From an uncultured Spartobacteria bacterium (GTDB taxonomy: Bacteria > Verrucomicrobiota > Verrucomicrobiia > Chthoniobacterales > Chthoniobacteraceae), in contig CAIWVL010000096.1 in the NCBI GenBank assembly GCA_903916085.1, forward strand, positions 1 through 38,175: a stretch of 38,175 bases of DNA. The letters run 5' to 3'. A model generated the notes under the pieces. That model did no database searches, was not told the DNA's origin, and saw nothing but the letters and a program-made list of their open reading frames with translations. Positions 1 to 7,770 of the stretch are shown in pieces. The first letter of the stretch is position 1, and the number at the start of each line of letters is the position of its first letter. A program made the translations under genes and the position numbers.

Positions 1-765
1 AAACGGGCGCATCTCGACGAACGCACGCTCCACGATTTCGAAACGCGAGCAGGAATGTCGCCGCAGGACTTTATTGGACACCTTCGTGAAATGCCGGTGC
101 ACGAAATCGCGGCTTGGTTTACCCTAAACCCGGATCTTGGCGAAATCCTCGACCGCAAGAAGGCGAGTCGCGGAAATCCAGTTTATATCGCGCATCATCA
201 GGATAGTTTTGTGGTGGCCGAACACGGTTACGGGACATCGGAAAAACCGGAGGATTACCTTGATGAATTTGCCGAGTTTATCCGTACAAAAACCCAGAGT
301 AACGAGTTGCCTGCGCTGATCACCGTGCTGACGCGCCCGCGTGAGCTGACGCGCCAACAGTTGCGCGAGCTTTTACTGGAACTCGATCGGGCCGGTTTTT
401 CGGAGGTGAACCTCGCCACCGCGTGGAAGGCGATGACGAATCAGGAGATCGCCGCCCGCATTATCGGTTACATTCGCAAAGCGGCGTTGGGTGATCCGCT
501 GGTGCCGTTCGAGCAACGGGTCGACGCTGCGCTTCAGACGTTGCTCGCATCCAAACCCTGGACCACGCCACAACGCGACTGGCTCAAGAAACTCGCCGCC
601 CAAACCAAAGCCAACCTGCTCGTGGATCTCTCCGCAATCGACGATCCCGCGCTCCTTTTCAAACGCGAAGGCGGCGGGTTCCAGCGGCTCAACAAACTCT
701 TCGACGGTCAGCTCACCCAAGTCGTGATGCAATTTAACGAAACCGTCTGGCAACAACTCGCCTGA
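1..765 (+). CDS. hsdR: Type I restriction enzyme R subunit, C-terminal part (5' end outside window)
   Basis: The reading frame is open from the first base (KRAHLDERTLHDFETRAG...), so the ATG at 55 in the ORF track is internal and the gene starts upstream. About 254 residues of the C-terminus are visible and they resemble the C-terminal domain of EcoEI-type HsdR proteins, which contacts the methylase/specificity core. The nuclease and translocase motor domains would lie upstream and cannot be seen. HsdR drives ATP-dependent translocation and cleavage of unmethylated DNA. hsdM follows after about 40 bp and hsdS after that, giving an R-M-S order on one strand. The family call rests on recognising the C-terminal sequence and on the neighbours. 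Whether the full enzyme is intact is unknown. Confidence 0.88.
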   Translation, partial: KRAHLDERTLHDFETRAGMSPQDFIGHLREMPVHEIAAWFTLNPDLGEILDRKKASRGNPVYIAHHQDSFVVAEHGYGTSEKPEDYLDEFAEFIRTKTQSNELPALITVLTRPRELTRQQLRELLLELDRAGFSEVNLATAWKAMTNQEIAARIIGYIRKAALGDPLVPFEQRVDAALQTLLASKPWTTPQRDWLKKLAAQTKANLLVDLSAIDDPALLFKREGGGFQRLNKLFDGQLTQVVMQFNETVWQQLA

Positions 766-804
766 GTACCGTCGCTTTTTCCTCCCTTTATTTTCCTTTT
801 TTCA

Positions 805-2250
805 ATGACCCACGACATCGTCGCCAAACTCTGGAACCTCTGTAACGTCCTCAAAGACGACGGCGTGACCTATCACCAATACGTCACCGAACTCACCTAT
901 TTGCTGTTTCTCAAAATGGCGCAGGAAACCGGCACCGAGGACCAGCTCCCGCCCGGTTATCGCTGGGCCAATCTCGAAGCCAAAGCCGCTCCAGACCGGC
1001 TTCAGTTCTACAAGATGACGCTGGTTCACCTCGGCTCGAACGGGTCCCGGCTCGTGCAGGAGATCTTTGCGAGCGCGAGTTCCTTCATCAAAAAGCCGGC
1101 CACGTTATCGGCACTGGTCAGCGACATCGCAAAACTCGACTGGTATTCCGCCCGCAAAGAAGGCTTGGGCGACCTCTACGAAGGGCTGCTCGAAAAGAAC
1201 GCCAACGAAAAGAAATCGGGCGCCGGTCAATATTTCACCCCGCGCCAACTCATTGACAGCATGGTGACGGTGATGAAACCGACGCTCAACGACGTCATTC
1301 AGGATCCGGCGGCCGGGACCGGTGGCTTCCTGATTGCGGCAAATCATTACCTGCGTCAGCACCACGATTTCGACAGCCTGACCGAGGCGCAACAGAAGAA
1401 ATACCAGGCCCAGACGTTCTTTGGGATGGAACATGTGCAGGACACACACCGGCTCGCGATGATGAACCTGATGCTGCACGGCATCGATGGCGGGATTGAT
1501 TACGGGGACACACTTTCGGACGATGGGACCCGTTTGCCGAAGGCGACGTTGATGCTGACGAACCCGCCGTTTGGAACGAAAAAAGGCGGTGGTCTGCCGA
1601 CTCGGACGGACTTCACGTTTCCGACGAGCAACAAACAGTTCTGTTTTGTGCAACACATTTACCGTGGCCTTCAAGCCGGTGGGCGGGCGGCGGTGGTGTT
1701 GCCAGATAACGTGTTGTTTGAGAGTGGCGTGGGAAAAGACATCCGGCGCGACCTAATGGATAAGTGTAATCTGCACACGATTCTGCGGTTGCCGACGGGG
1801 ATTTTTTACGCGCAGGGCGTGAAGACCAATGTGTTGTTTTTCACGCGTGGCCAGAGTGAAAAGGGAAACACGAAGGAGGTTTGGGTGTACGATTTGCGGG
1901 CAAACATGCCGCAATTTGGCAAACGGACACCGCTCACTCGGGCGCATTTTGCGGACTTTGACGCGGCGTTTGGGGCCGATCCGTTGGGCGGGCCGGAAGC
2001 GTTGGCGCAACGTGTGGACACTGGGGAGACGGGACGTTTTCGGAAGTTCACGCGGGAATGGATTGCGGAACGGGACGACAGTCTGGACATCGCGTGGCTG
2101 AAGGATGAGAACGCGGAATCGAGTGCGGATTTGCCGGAACCGGCGGTGTTGGCGAACAGTGCGCTCGTGGAGTTGGAGGCGATGATGGAGGATTTGCGCG
2201 GGATTTTGGCGGAACTGGGCGAGGACGAGGCCGCGGAGGTGCTGGAATGA
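805..2250 (+). CDS. hsdM: Type I restriction-modification system methyltransferase subunit
   Basis: This 481-residue N6-adenine DNA methyltransferase uses SAM to methylate adenine at the site chosen by HsdS, and it is part of the HsdR2M2S1 complex. The N-terminal helical domain (DIVAKLWNLCNVLKDDG, residues 3-19) is typical of HsdM. The SAM-binding motif DPAAGTGGF begins near residue 167 and the catalytic NPPF motif near residue 253. Length fits the family. The start at 805 follows a pyrimidine-rich stretch with no clear Shine-Dalgarno. The stop overlaps the hsdS start (ATGA at 2247-2250), so the two subunits are probably translationally coupled. Confidence 0.96.
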   Translation: MTHDIVAKLWNLCNVLKDDGVTYHQYVTELTYLLFLKMAQETGTEDQLPPGYRWANLEAKAAPDRLQFYKMTLVHLGSNGSRLVQEIFASASSFIKKPATLSALVSDIAKLDWYSARKEGLGDLYEGLLEKNANEKKSGAGQYFTPRQLIDSMVTVMKPTLNDVIQDPAAGTGGFLIAANHYLRQHHDFDSLTEAQQKKYQAQTFFGMEHVQDTHRLAMMNLMLHGIDGGIDYGDTLSDDGTRLPKATLMLTNPPFGTKKGGGLPTRTDFTFPTSNKQFCFVQHIYRGLQAGGRAAVVLPDNVLFESGVGKDIRRDLMDKCNLHTILRLPTGIFYAQGVKTNVLFFTRGQSEKGNTKEVWVYDLRANMPQFGKRTPLTRAHFADFDAAFGADPLGGPEALAQRVDTGETGRFRKFTREWIAERDDSLDIAWLKDENAESSADLPEPAVLANSALVELEAMMEDLRGILAELGEDEAAEVLE

Positions 2251-3563
2251 GCGAGCTACCGGAAGGATGGGCGGAGGTGAGTTTTACTGATGTTTTTGAC
2301 ATTCAGGGAGGAACCCAACCGCCTAAGAGTACATTTGTTTATGAGGCAACCGATGGCTATGTTCAGCTATTACAAATTCGAGACTTTGGCGAAAAGCCCG
2401 TGCCTACCTTTATCCCAGATGCAAAGGGATTAAAGAAGTGTACAGAGGACGACGTTCTTATCGCAAGATATGGAGCTTCATTAGGTCGTATCCTAACGGG
2501 CCATAAAGGAGCTTATAATGTAGCAATGGCAAAGGTGGTTATTCCACCCCAGGTTGATCGAGGGTTTACATATTACCTTCTTAAATCTGATGCATTTCAG
2601 GCGCCATTAAAGCTGGTGTCGCGTTCTGCGCAAAACGGATTTAACCGAGAAGACTTGGCCGGATTTCAACTTCCGCTTGCGCCATATGCGGAGCAGAAGC
2701 GGATCGCAGGGAAGTTGGAGGTGTTGCTTGGGCGAGTGGACGGGTGTCGGGAGCGGCTGGAAGCGGTGGGCGGGATCCTGAAGCGGTTCCGTCAATCGGT
2801 GCTTGCGGCGGCGACGAGTGGGCGGCTCACGGAAGACTGGCGGGAGGCGAACGGCGGTGGGGAGGAGTGGAGGGAGGATTATATAGAGGCCGTAGCTCAA
2901 GTTGGTACGGGATCGACACCGCTCCGCTCAAATTCATTGTTTTTTGCCAATAATGGAACTCCCTGGATTACAAGTGCTGCTACTTCCCAGCGAACTGTAA
3001 TGAAGGCTGAAGAGTTTGTTACTGATGCGGCTATAACTGCGCATCGACTCAAAATTTATCCAATCGGGACGTTACTGGTTGCCATGTACGGGGAGGGTAA
3101 GACTCGTGGCCAAGTCACGGAATTGGGAATTGCCGCAACAATAAATCAAGCGTGCGCCGCGATTAACGTTAATGAGGCAATAGTGAGTAGGCTTTATGTG
3201 AGAATAAGCTTAGAAGCTAACTATCTTGAGATGAGGGAGCTGGCAGAAGGCGGAAATCAACCAAATTTGAACCTTACGAAAATTAAGGAGTTCCCTTTGA
3301 ATCTCCCCCCACTTGCTGAACAACAGGAGATTGTCCGGCGAGTGGAGACGTTATTTGCGTTGGCGGACCAGCTGGAAGCGCGGTTAAGCGAGGTGCGGAC
3401 GACGGTAGAACGGCTGACGCCGGCGTTGTTGGCGAAGGCGTTTCGCGGGGAATTGGTGGCGCAGGATCCGACGGACGAACCGGCGAGTGCGTTGCTGGAA
3501 CGCTTGCGGGCGGGCGGCGTGGACGGTACAAAAGGACGTCGAGGGACGAGGAAGCGGAGGTAG
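2247..3563 (+). CDS. hsdS: Type I restriction-modification system specificity subunit
   Basis: This 438-residue HsdS protein contains two target-recognition domains separated and followed by conserved helices. TRD1 covers roughly residues 1-145 and ends in the spacer APYAEQKRIAGKLEVLLGRV. TRD2 covers roughly residues 210-350 and ends in LPPLAEQQEIVRRVETLFAL. The two 'LAEQ'-type helix starts show the usual internal duplication. The DNA for both TRDs (about 2290-2680 and 2880-3300) is clearly AT-rich, whereas the helical scaffold DNA is GC-rich, which is the mosaic expected when recognition domains are exchanged by recombination. The recognition sequence cannot be predicted. The C-terminal tail is basic (KGRRGTRKRR). 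Confidence 0.95.
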   Translation: MSELPEGWAEVSFTDVFDIQGGTQPPKSTFVYEATDGYVQLLQIRDFGEKPVPTFIPDAKGLKKCTEDDVLIARYGASLGRILTGHKGAYNVAMAKVVIPPQVDRGFTYYLLKSDAFQAPLKLVSRSAQNGFNREDLAGFQLPLAPYAEQKRIAGKLEVLLGRVDGCRERLEAVGGILKRFRQSVLAAATSGRLTEDWREANGGGEEWREDYIEAVAQVGTGSTPLRSNSLFFANNGTPWITSAATSQRTVMKAEEFVTDAAITAHRLKIYPIGTLLVAMYGEGKTRGQVTELGIAATINQACAAINVNEAIVSRLYVRISLEANYLEMRELAEGGNQPNLNLTKIKEFPLNLPPLAEQQEIVRRVETLFALADQLEARLSEVRTTVERLTPALLAKAFRGELVAQDPTDEPASALLERLRAGGVDGTKGRRGTRKRR

Positions 3564-3582
3564 GGAAAGCGAAGCTGCAAAC

Positions 3583-4968
3583 ATGAAGATCACGATCAAA
3601 AACTTAGGCCCACTGAGGCAGGCAGAGTTTTCGCTGGGCGACCTGACGATTATTTGTGGGCAGAACAATACGGGGAAGACCTACGCGACGTATGCGCTAT
3701 TTGGTTTTTTGCAGACATGGAGAGACATGCTTTCCATTTCGATTTCAGAGGTAGTTGTTGACCGTCTTCTTACCGAAGGGAGTACATCCGTTGATGTAGG
3801 TTCTATTCTCACAGACGCTTCGAAAATCTTAGAGTTCGGATGTCAGATGTATTCGTCCAGGCTGCCTTCGGTTTTTGCGGCTGCGCCTGAGCGGTTCAAG
3901 GATTCCGAATTTTCAGTATCAGTGAATCTTGAACAGGATTTGCTGAATGAAAAATACGAACACCGAATAAAATCGGCGACAACAGATCTATTTACATTAA
4001 GTAAGCAGATCGACAGCCCGCTCCTTCAAGTTACGCTTCTTGTAAGTAAAGGACGGATTCAGATTCCCAAAGATGCAATATCCAGGGTTATTACAGACGC
4101 ATTAAAAGAGATTGTTTTTGGAAAAATCTTTCCTCGTCCGTTTATCGCGAGTGCAGAAAGAACGGGAGCCGCTATTTTTCGTAAGGAATTGAATTTTGCA
4201 AAGAACCGAATTCTTGAAGAATTAGGTCAAAAAAGCAAAAGCATCGATCCCTTTGATTTATTGACGAAGGCATTTGATGATTATGCGTTGCCTGTAAAAG
4301 TAAACGTCGATTTTACGCGGGATATTGAATCGATTGCAAAACAGAGCAGTTTTATTGCCGTGGAACATCCGGGCATACTCGGAGATTTCGCAGATATCAT
4401 CGGCGGAGAATATACGGTTACCCGAAATGATGAGCTCTACTACGTCCCCAAAGGCAAGAAGATTAAGCTAAGCATGGACGAAAGTTCGAGTGCTGTTCGA
4501 TCCTTGCTGGATATTGGATTTTATCTGCGAAATGTCGCCCAGCGTGGGGACTTATTAATGGTGGATGAACCGGAGTTAAACCTTCATCCCGAGAATCAGC
4601 GGCGTGTTGCGAGACTTTTTGCCCGTCTTGTACACCTCGGAATCAAGGTGTTTATCACGACACATAGCGATTACATTATTAAAGAGCTAAATACACTGAT
4701 AATGTTGCACCAAGATAAGCCGCATCTCAAGGCGATCGCGGAACGTGAAGGATACCGTCGTGAAGAGTTATTGGAAGCGTCTGGAATTAAAGTTTATATC
4801 GCAGAAGAAGCTCCGGTAATGGTTGATGGTGGCAAACGAAAAATTCGCTGTCAGACGCTGACTCCTGCTGATATTCAGCCCGATGTAGGTATCGAAGCTC
4901 GAAGTTTTGATAGCACTATCGAAAAGATGAATCAGATTCAGGAAGAAATAATCTGGGCAGACCGTTAA
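3583..4968 (+). CDS. ABC/AAA-type ATPase linked to the restriction locus (candidate defence ATPase)
   Basis: The predicted protein has 461 residues. I chose the ATG at 3583, which gives MKITIKNLGPL..., a typical beginning of SMC/OLD-like ATPases. The longer ORF start at 3487 lies inside hsdS and adds an unrelated leader. Walker A is GQNNTGKT (residues 26-33), a degenerate ABC signature SSSAVRSL lies near residue 302, Walker B LLMVDEPELNLHP at 324-336, and the switch histidine in TTHSDY at 361. A conserved-looking C-terminal segment reads ARSFDSTIEKMNQIQEEI. There is no TOPRIM domain, so it is not a complete OLD nuclease. The gene starts 19 bp after hsdS and ends 2 bp before a nuclease-like gene. 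By analogy with Septu and PARIS it could sense infection and license the nuclease, but that role is inferred. Base composition is AT-richer than hsdM. Confidence 0.85.
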   Translation: MKITIKNLGPLRQAEFSLGDLTIICGQNNTGKTYATYALFGFLQTWRDMLSISISEVVVDRLLTEGSTSVDVGSILTDASKILEFGCQMYSSRLPSVFAAAPERFKDSEFSVSVNLEQDLLNEKYEHRIKSATTDLFTLSKQIDSPLLQVTLLVSKGRIQIPKDAISRVITDALKEIVFGKIFPRPFIASAERTGAAIFRKELNFAKNRILEELGQKSKSIDPFDLLTKAFDDYALPVKVNVDFTRDIESIAKQSSFIAVEHPGILGDFADIIGGEYTVTRNDELYYVPKGKKIKLSMDESSSAVRSLLDIGFYLRNVAQRGDLLMVDEPELNLHPENQRRVARLFARLVHLGIKVFITTHSDYIIKELNTLIMLHQDKPHLKAIAEREGYRREELLEASGIKVYIAEEAPVMVDGGKRKIRCQTLTPADIQPDVGIEARSFDSTIEKMNQIQEEIIWADR

Positions 4969-4970
4969 AT

Positions 4971-5528
4971 ATGTCTGACCTCGATATTCTTCGCGAAATG
5001 ATTGCGGATAGCGCAATTATTCCTCCCACCGTCCAATATGGGAAGGGAGTGGTTGTCTTGGATGAGCCGGGAGCCCCGGACTCTTCGGTCAAAATTTCCG
5101 ATCTCCCTCATGAGTGTATTGTAATCAAGGCTGATAAATTTAAGTCGCCTGACACGATCTTCACGGAGCAAAGAGGGGCGCGCAAGAGAGCTGACTACAT
5201 TGTAATTGCGGAGGTTAATTCGGAAACCGTGGTTATCTATATTGAATTAAAAAGAAATAAGGGGCGTGCCTTTGAGGTCTCCCAACAATTGGCGGGAGCT
5301 AAGTGCTTTATTTCTTACTGTACCGAAGTGGGGCGACTATTTTGGCAAGAGCTAGATTTTCTTAAAAGGGCGAAGCACCGTTTTGTAAGTGTCGCTCATA
5401 CGAGTCCGTCAAAACAACCGACCCGAATCGAGCGGTCAGCGGTTCTCCACGATAGTCCGGAGAGGCCACTCAAAGTTTCTTGGGCGCGTAATCTTTGGTT
5501 TAATCATTTGGCCAGCGTAAACGGATAG
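4971..5528 (+). CDS. Small PD-(D/E)XK nuclease-like protein, partner of the upstream ATPase
   Basis: This 185-residue protein belongs to no named family I recognise. The central region has the layout of a PD-(D/E)XK nuclease core: D75 in KRADYIVI at the end of a beta strand, then IELK with E92 and K94 on the next strand, then a helix with paired glutamines (EVSQQLAGAKCF). The spacing D-x16-E-x-K is normal for this fold. The ATG lies 2 bp after the ATPase stop codon, so the two proteins are probably made together. An active DNA or RNA nuclease controlled by the ATPase is the natural reading. Only the motif is seen, and cleavage is inferred. An alternative is a catalytically inactive nuclease-fold adaptor. 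Confidence 0.72.
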   Translation: MSDLDILREMIADSAIIPPTVQYGKGVVVLDEPGAPDSSVKISDLPHECIVIKADKFKSPDTIFTEQRGARKRADYIVIAEVNSETVVIYIELKRNKGRAFEVSQQLAGAKCFISYCTEVGRLFWQELDFLKRAKHRFVSVAHTSPSKQPTRIERSAVLHDSPERPLKVSWARNLWFNHLASVNG

Positions 5529-5554
5529 CCAGTTTATATAAGGCCTTTTCTTTT

Positions 5555-5567
5555 GGTTGGACCAACC
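5555..5567. promoter_or_regulatory. Perfect palindrome GGTTGG-a-CCAACC upstream of fic
   Basis: A 6-bp inverted repeat with a 1-bp centre lies in the 169-bp gap between the nuclease-like gene and the Fic gene. It could be a dimeric operator or a remnant of a terminator, but there is no U-tract. Function is unproven. Confidence 0.3.
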
Positions 5568-5620
5568 GGTCTTGAGGCGAGGATGCCTGGACGTTTTTCA
5601 GGAAAAATCACTGGACAAAA

Positions 5621-5637
5621 AATCGGACATTCCGATT
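5621..5637. promoter_or_regulatory. Candidate operator upstream of fic: AATCGGA-cat-TCCGATT
   Basis: This is a perfect 7-bp inverted repeat with a 3-bp spacer, located 60 bp before the Fic start codon. The sub-motif GGACA occurs three times between 5612 and the start codon (tGGACAaaa, cGGACAttcc, gGGACAttt). The position and symmetry suit a dimeric repressor, and the Fic protein carries a C-terminal winged helix that could bind it. Autoregulation is an inference. Confidence 0.4.
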
Positions 5638-5697
5638 GTTCTATTTCTCTAATTAGCTTTCATTGAGCTTTTAGCGCTTCAAAAAATTGGGACATTT

Positions 5698-6876
5698 ATG
5701 CGGAAATTTGAGCAATCTCATCCTTGGATCACCTTCCGTTGCGATTTAAGCCGGGCCGGTGCCGACCTTTGGTTACTTCTGGGGGAAGCCGCTTCGAAGT
5801 GTGAACATATCTCGCGTGTCCCGTTGCGTCCGGCTACCGCCGAGCGACTGCATCAACTCTATTTAGCCAAAGGAGCGGCTGCGACGACCGCCATCGAGGG
5901 GAACACGCTTTCCGAAGAGGACGTGCTGAAGGCAGTCGAAGGCACACTTGAGGTGCCGCCATCGAAGGAATACCTGAAGCAGGAGGTGCTGAACATCATC
6001 GCAGCCTGTAACGGCATCACGAAGCAACTGACCACGGGAACGCTCCCCGATTTATCGGTGGACGTTATGGTGGGTTACAATCGGCAGATTCTGGAGCAAC
6101 TGGCGCTCAAGGATAACGTGAACCCAGGAGAACTTCGGACGCATTCGGTGGTAGTTGGGAATGTTTATCGCGGTGCTCCAGCCGAGGATCGTCCTTACCT
6201 GATGCAGCGGCTCAGTGAATGGCTAGGTGGTCCTGAGTTTCAGGCTCCCGAGAACGCCGCAGTCGGGACTGAAACGGTTTATGCGATCCTAAAGGCGATT
6301 GTGGCGCATCTTTACTTAGCGTGGATTCATCCCTTCGGAGACGGGAATGGTCGAACGGCCCGGTTGTTAGAGTTCCATATCTTACTCGCTGCGGGGGTGC
6401 CTTCCCCGGCGGCGCATCTGTTCAGCAATTTCTACAACCAAACCAGAGCCGAGTATTACCGCCAACTGGATCAGGCCAGTAAATCAGGCGGAGAACTTTT
6501 GCCGTTTATCCGGTATGCCGTACGGGGGTTCGTGGATGGTCTCAGAGAGCAGTTAGAAACGATCTGGCACCAGCAATGGGACGTGGCGTGGCAGAATTTC
6601 GTACATGAGAAGTTCCAGAACAAAAACAGCCAGTCCGACGCGCGTCAGCGACAACTGGCGCTAGACCTCGGAGAGAAGGAGGAATGGGTGGACGTTGGAG
6701 CTGTTACGGAACTTACCACGCGGCTTGCAAAAGCGTACGGGAGCAAAACGCTGAAGACTGCACAGCGGGATTTGAATGTGCTTGTAGAGATGGGACTGGT
6801 GACCAAAGAGGGCCGTAGGTTCCGGGCACGTAGAGAGGTTATTTTGGCGTTTTTGCCACTCCGAAAACGAGTGTAA
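5698..6876 (+). CDS. Class II Fic family protein (AMP-transferase) with C-terminal winged helix
   Basis: The predicted protein has 392 residues. The catalytic Fic motif HPFGDGNGRTAR begins at H211 and is complete, so transfer of AMP from ATP to a protein hydroxyl is expected. The inhibitory helix motif T-x3-E-G (TTAIEGN, residues 63-69) lies N-terminal to the Fic core, which defines class II, where the glutamate (E67) blocks ATP binding until displaced. The last ~70 residues (around KTLKTAQRDLNVLVEMGLVTKEG) look like a winged-helix DNA-binding domain. The gene stands alone with a 169-bp leader containing palindromes. No antitoxin gene is adjacent, as expected for class II. The target protein is unknown. 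It may be part of the defence block or simply cargo. Confidence 0.93.
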   Translation: MRKFEQSHPWITFRCDLSRAGADLWLLLGEAASKCEHISRVPLRPATAERLHQLYLAKGAAATTAIEGNTLSEEDVLKAVEGTLEVPPSKEYLKQEVLNIIAACNGITKQLTTGTLPDLSVDVMVGYNRQILEQLALKDNVNPGELRTHSVVVGNVYRGAPAEDRPYLMQRLSEWLGGPEFQAPENAAVGTETVYAILKAIVAHLYLAWIHPFGDGNGRTARLLEFHILLAAGVPSPAAHLFSNFYNQTRAEYYRQLDQASKSGGELLPFIRYAVRGFVDGLREQLETIWHQQWDVAWQNFVHEKFQNKNSQSDARQRQLALDLGEKEEWVDVGAVTELTTRLAKAYGSKTLKTAQRDLNVLVEMGLVTKEGRRFRARREVILAFLPLRKRV

Positions 6877-7255
6877 CGCTTTGGGATTGGTTTGCTTGAT
6901 CACTCCGCCAACAAGACGGTGCTGCGCTAATGTCCGAATCTCGTAGGCTTTGAACAAAGGTTGGGGCCTAACTTCGTTAAATACGTACTTTCCGGAGTGT
7001 GAGCATGGCCGCTGCGTCTGATCAGGCGCGCCCAGTGGAGGAGATCTGTTCAGGGCCGGACGTATCCGCAATTTCAACGAAAAGGGCGTCTAACGGTCCT
7101 CGGGATTCGGGCGGGAGGCTTTCAAATCGTGCCAAAAATGAGCGCGAAAATCGCTGATTTGACGTCCTCGGATGGAGCGGGACGGTGGCGGAGCATGTAC
7201 TACTGGGAGTACTGCCAGAGCCCCATTTTGGATACAAGTTGTTCATTTATAGAGA
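6877..7255. other. 379-bp stretch without a convincing gene
   Basis: This stretch lies between the Fic stop codon and the 3' end of ssrA. ORFs listed on either strand have no recognisable family. A 50-codon ORF from ATG 7005 to 7157 (MAAASDQARPVEEICSG...) is open but resembles nothing I know. A short hairpin (GTACTactgggAGTAC) sits around 7198-7213. I see no integrase remnant, and I could not identify a direct repeat of the ssrA 3' end. Confidence 0.5.
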
Positions 7256-7616
7256 GGTGGAGGCGAGGGGAGTTGAACCCCTGTCCTGAAGGCCTTCGTC
7301 ACAAACTTCTACATGCTTAGCCTCGCTAATAATTTAAGAGAGAAGCCGCCAGCGGGCGGGCAACTTTTCCCCGGTCGTCCACGGTCGATCTCACCCCCAG
7401 AAGCGGTCGCTCCCCCCAAGGGCCAGCCTGCTGTCGTCGTCTCCATGCCTAGCAGGCGTTGGCACAGAAACGATGCCGCTTAATTAAGCAGCAAGAGCCA
7501 GATCTTCGTAATCGTTGGCGTTTATTTTTTTTGCCCAGAGATTTTAACGAGGCCAACCAGGCTTCCTCGGCATGCCGTCTGTGTCTCCAACTTTCAGTCG
7601 AAACCAGTACGCCCCC
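7256..7616 (-). ncRNA. ssrA: Transfer-messenger RNA (tmRNA)
   Basis: Read on the minus strand, the RNA begins GGGGGCGTACTGGTTTCGACTG and ends in a T-arm GGTTCAACTCC and CGCCTCC-ACC, typical of tmRNA. The 5' GGGGGCG and 3' CGCCTCC form a 7-bp acceptor stem with one G-U pair. The discriminator A and CC are encoded, but the final base of CCA is T in the genome, so the terminal A must be added after processing. The tag open frame ends at 7484 and reads ...NANDYEDLALAA-stop. A long run of paired segments (GCTGGC/GCCAGC-like) between tag and T-arm fits the pseudoknots. With SmpB it rescues stalled ribosomes. Length of about 360 nt is normal. Confidence 0.95.
7484..7519 (-). other. tmRNA proteolysis-tag reading frame
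   Basis: On the minus strand, GCC AAC GAT TAC GAA GAT CTG GCT CTT GCT GCT TAA encodes ANDYEDLALAA. The end LALAA matches the degradation signal recognised by ClpXP in known tags. I place the resume codon at GCC by analogy with alanine-first tags. The frame is also open a few codons upstream (QKKIN), so the first residue is uncertain. Confidence 0.7.
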
Positions 7617-7770
7617 ATTTCATTGAAGCTACTTGCGTAGCCCCCACTATTGGGTGACAGAAACTTAACACCAGAAAGCTGGAGAGCAAGGGGGCTCGTG
7701 CCTTTTTTTAACAAAATACGACCTCCCCTCGCCCACTATACTACCTCAGCCCTGGCCGCTGCCTGTCCCC

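Noticed and set aside
3487-3582. N-terminal extension of the ATPase ORF
   Set aside because: The 32 extra residues are an out-of-frame reading of the hsdS 3' end. The ATG at 3583 starts the conserved MKITIKNLGPL segment.
3583-5528. PARIS or Septu assignment of the ATPase pair
   Set aside because: The partner has neither a TOPRIM/DUF4435 signature nor an HNH motif, so neither name is supported.
7129-7320. 63-residue + strand ORF ending GELNPCPEGLRHKLLHA
   Set aside because: The C-terminal part is the antisense of the tmRNA 3' end, not a protein gene.
7256-7330. A tRNA gene at the T-arm-like GGTTCAACTCC sequence
   Set aside because: There is no tRNA anticodon arm. The 5' half lies 350 bp away as expected for tmRNA.
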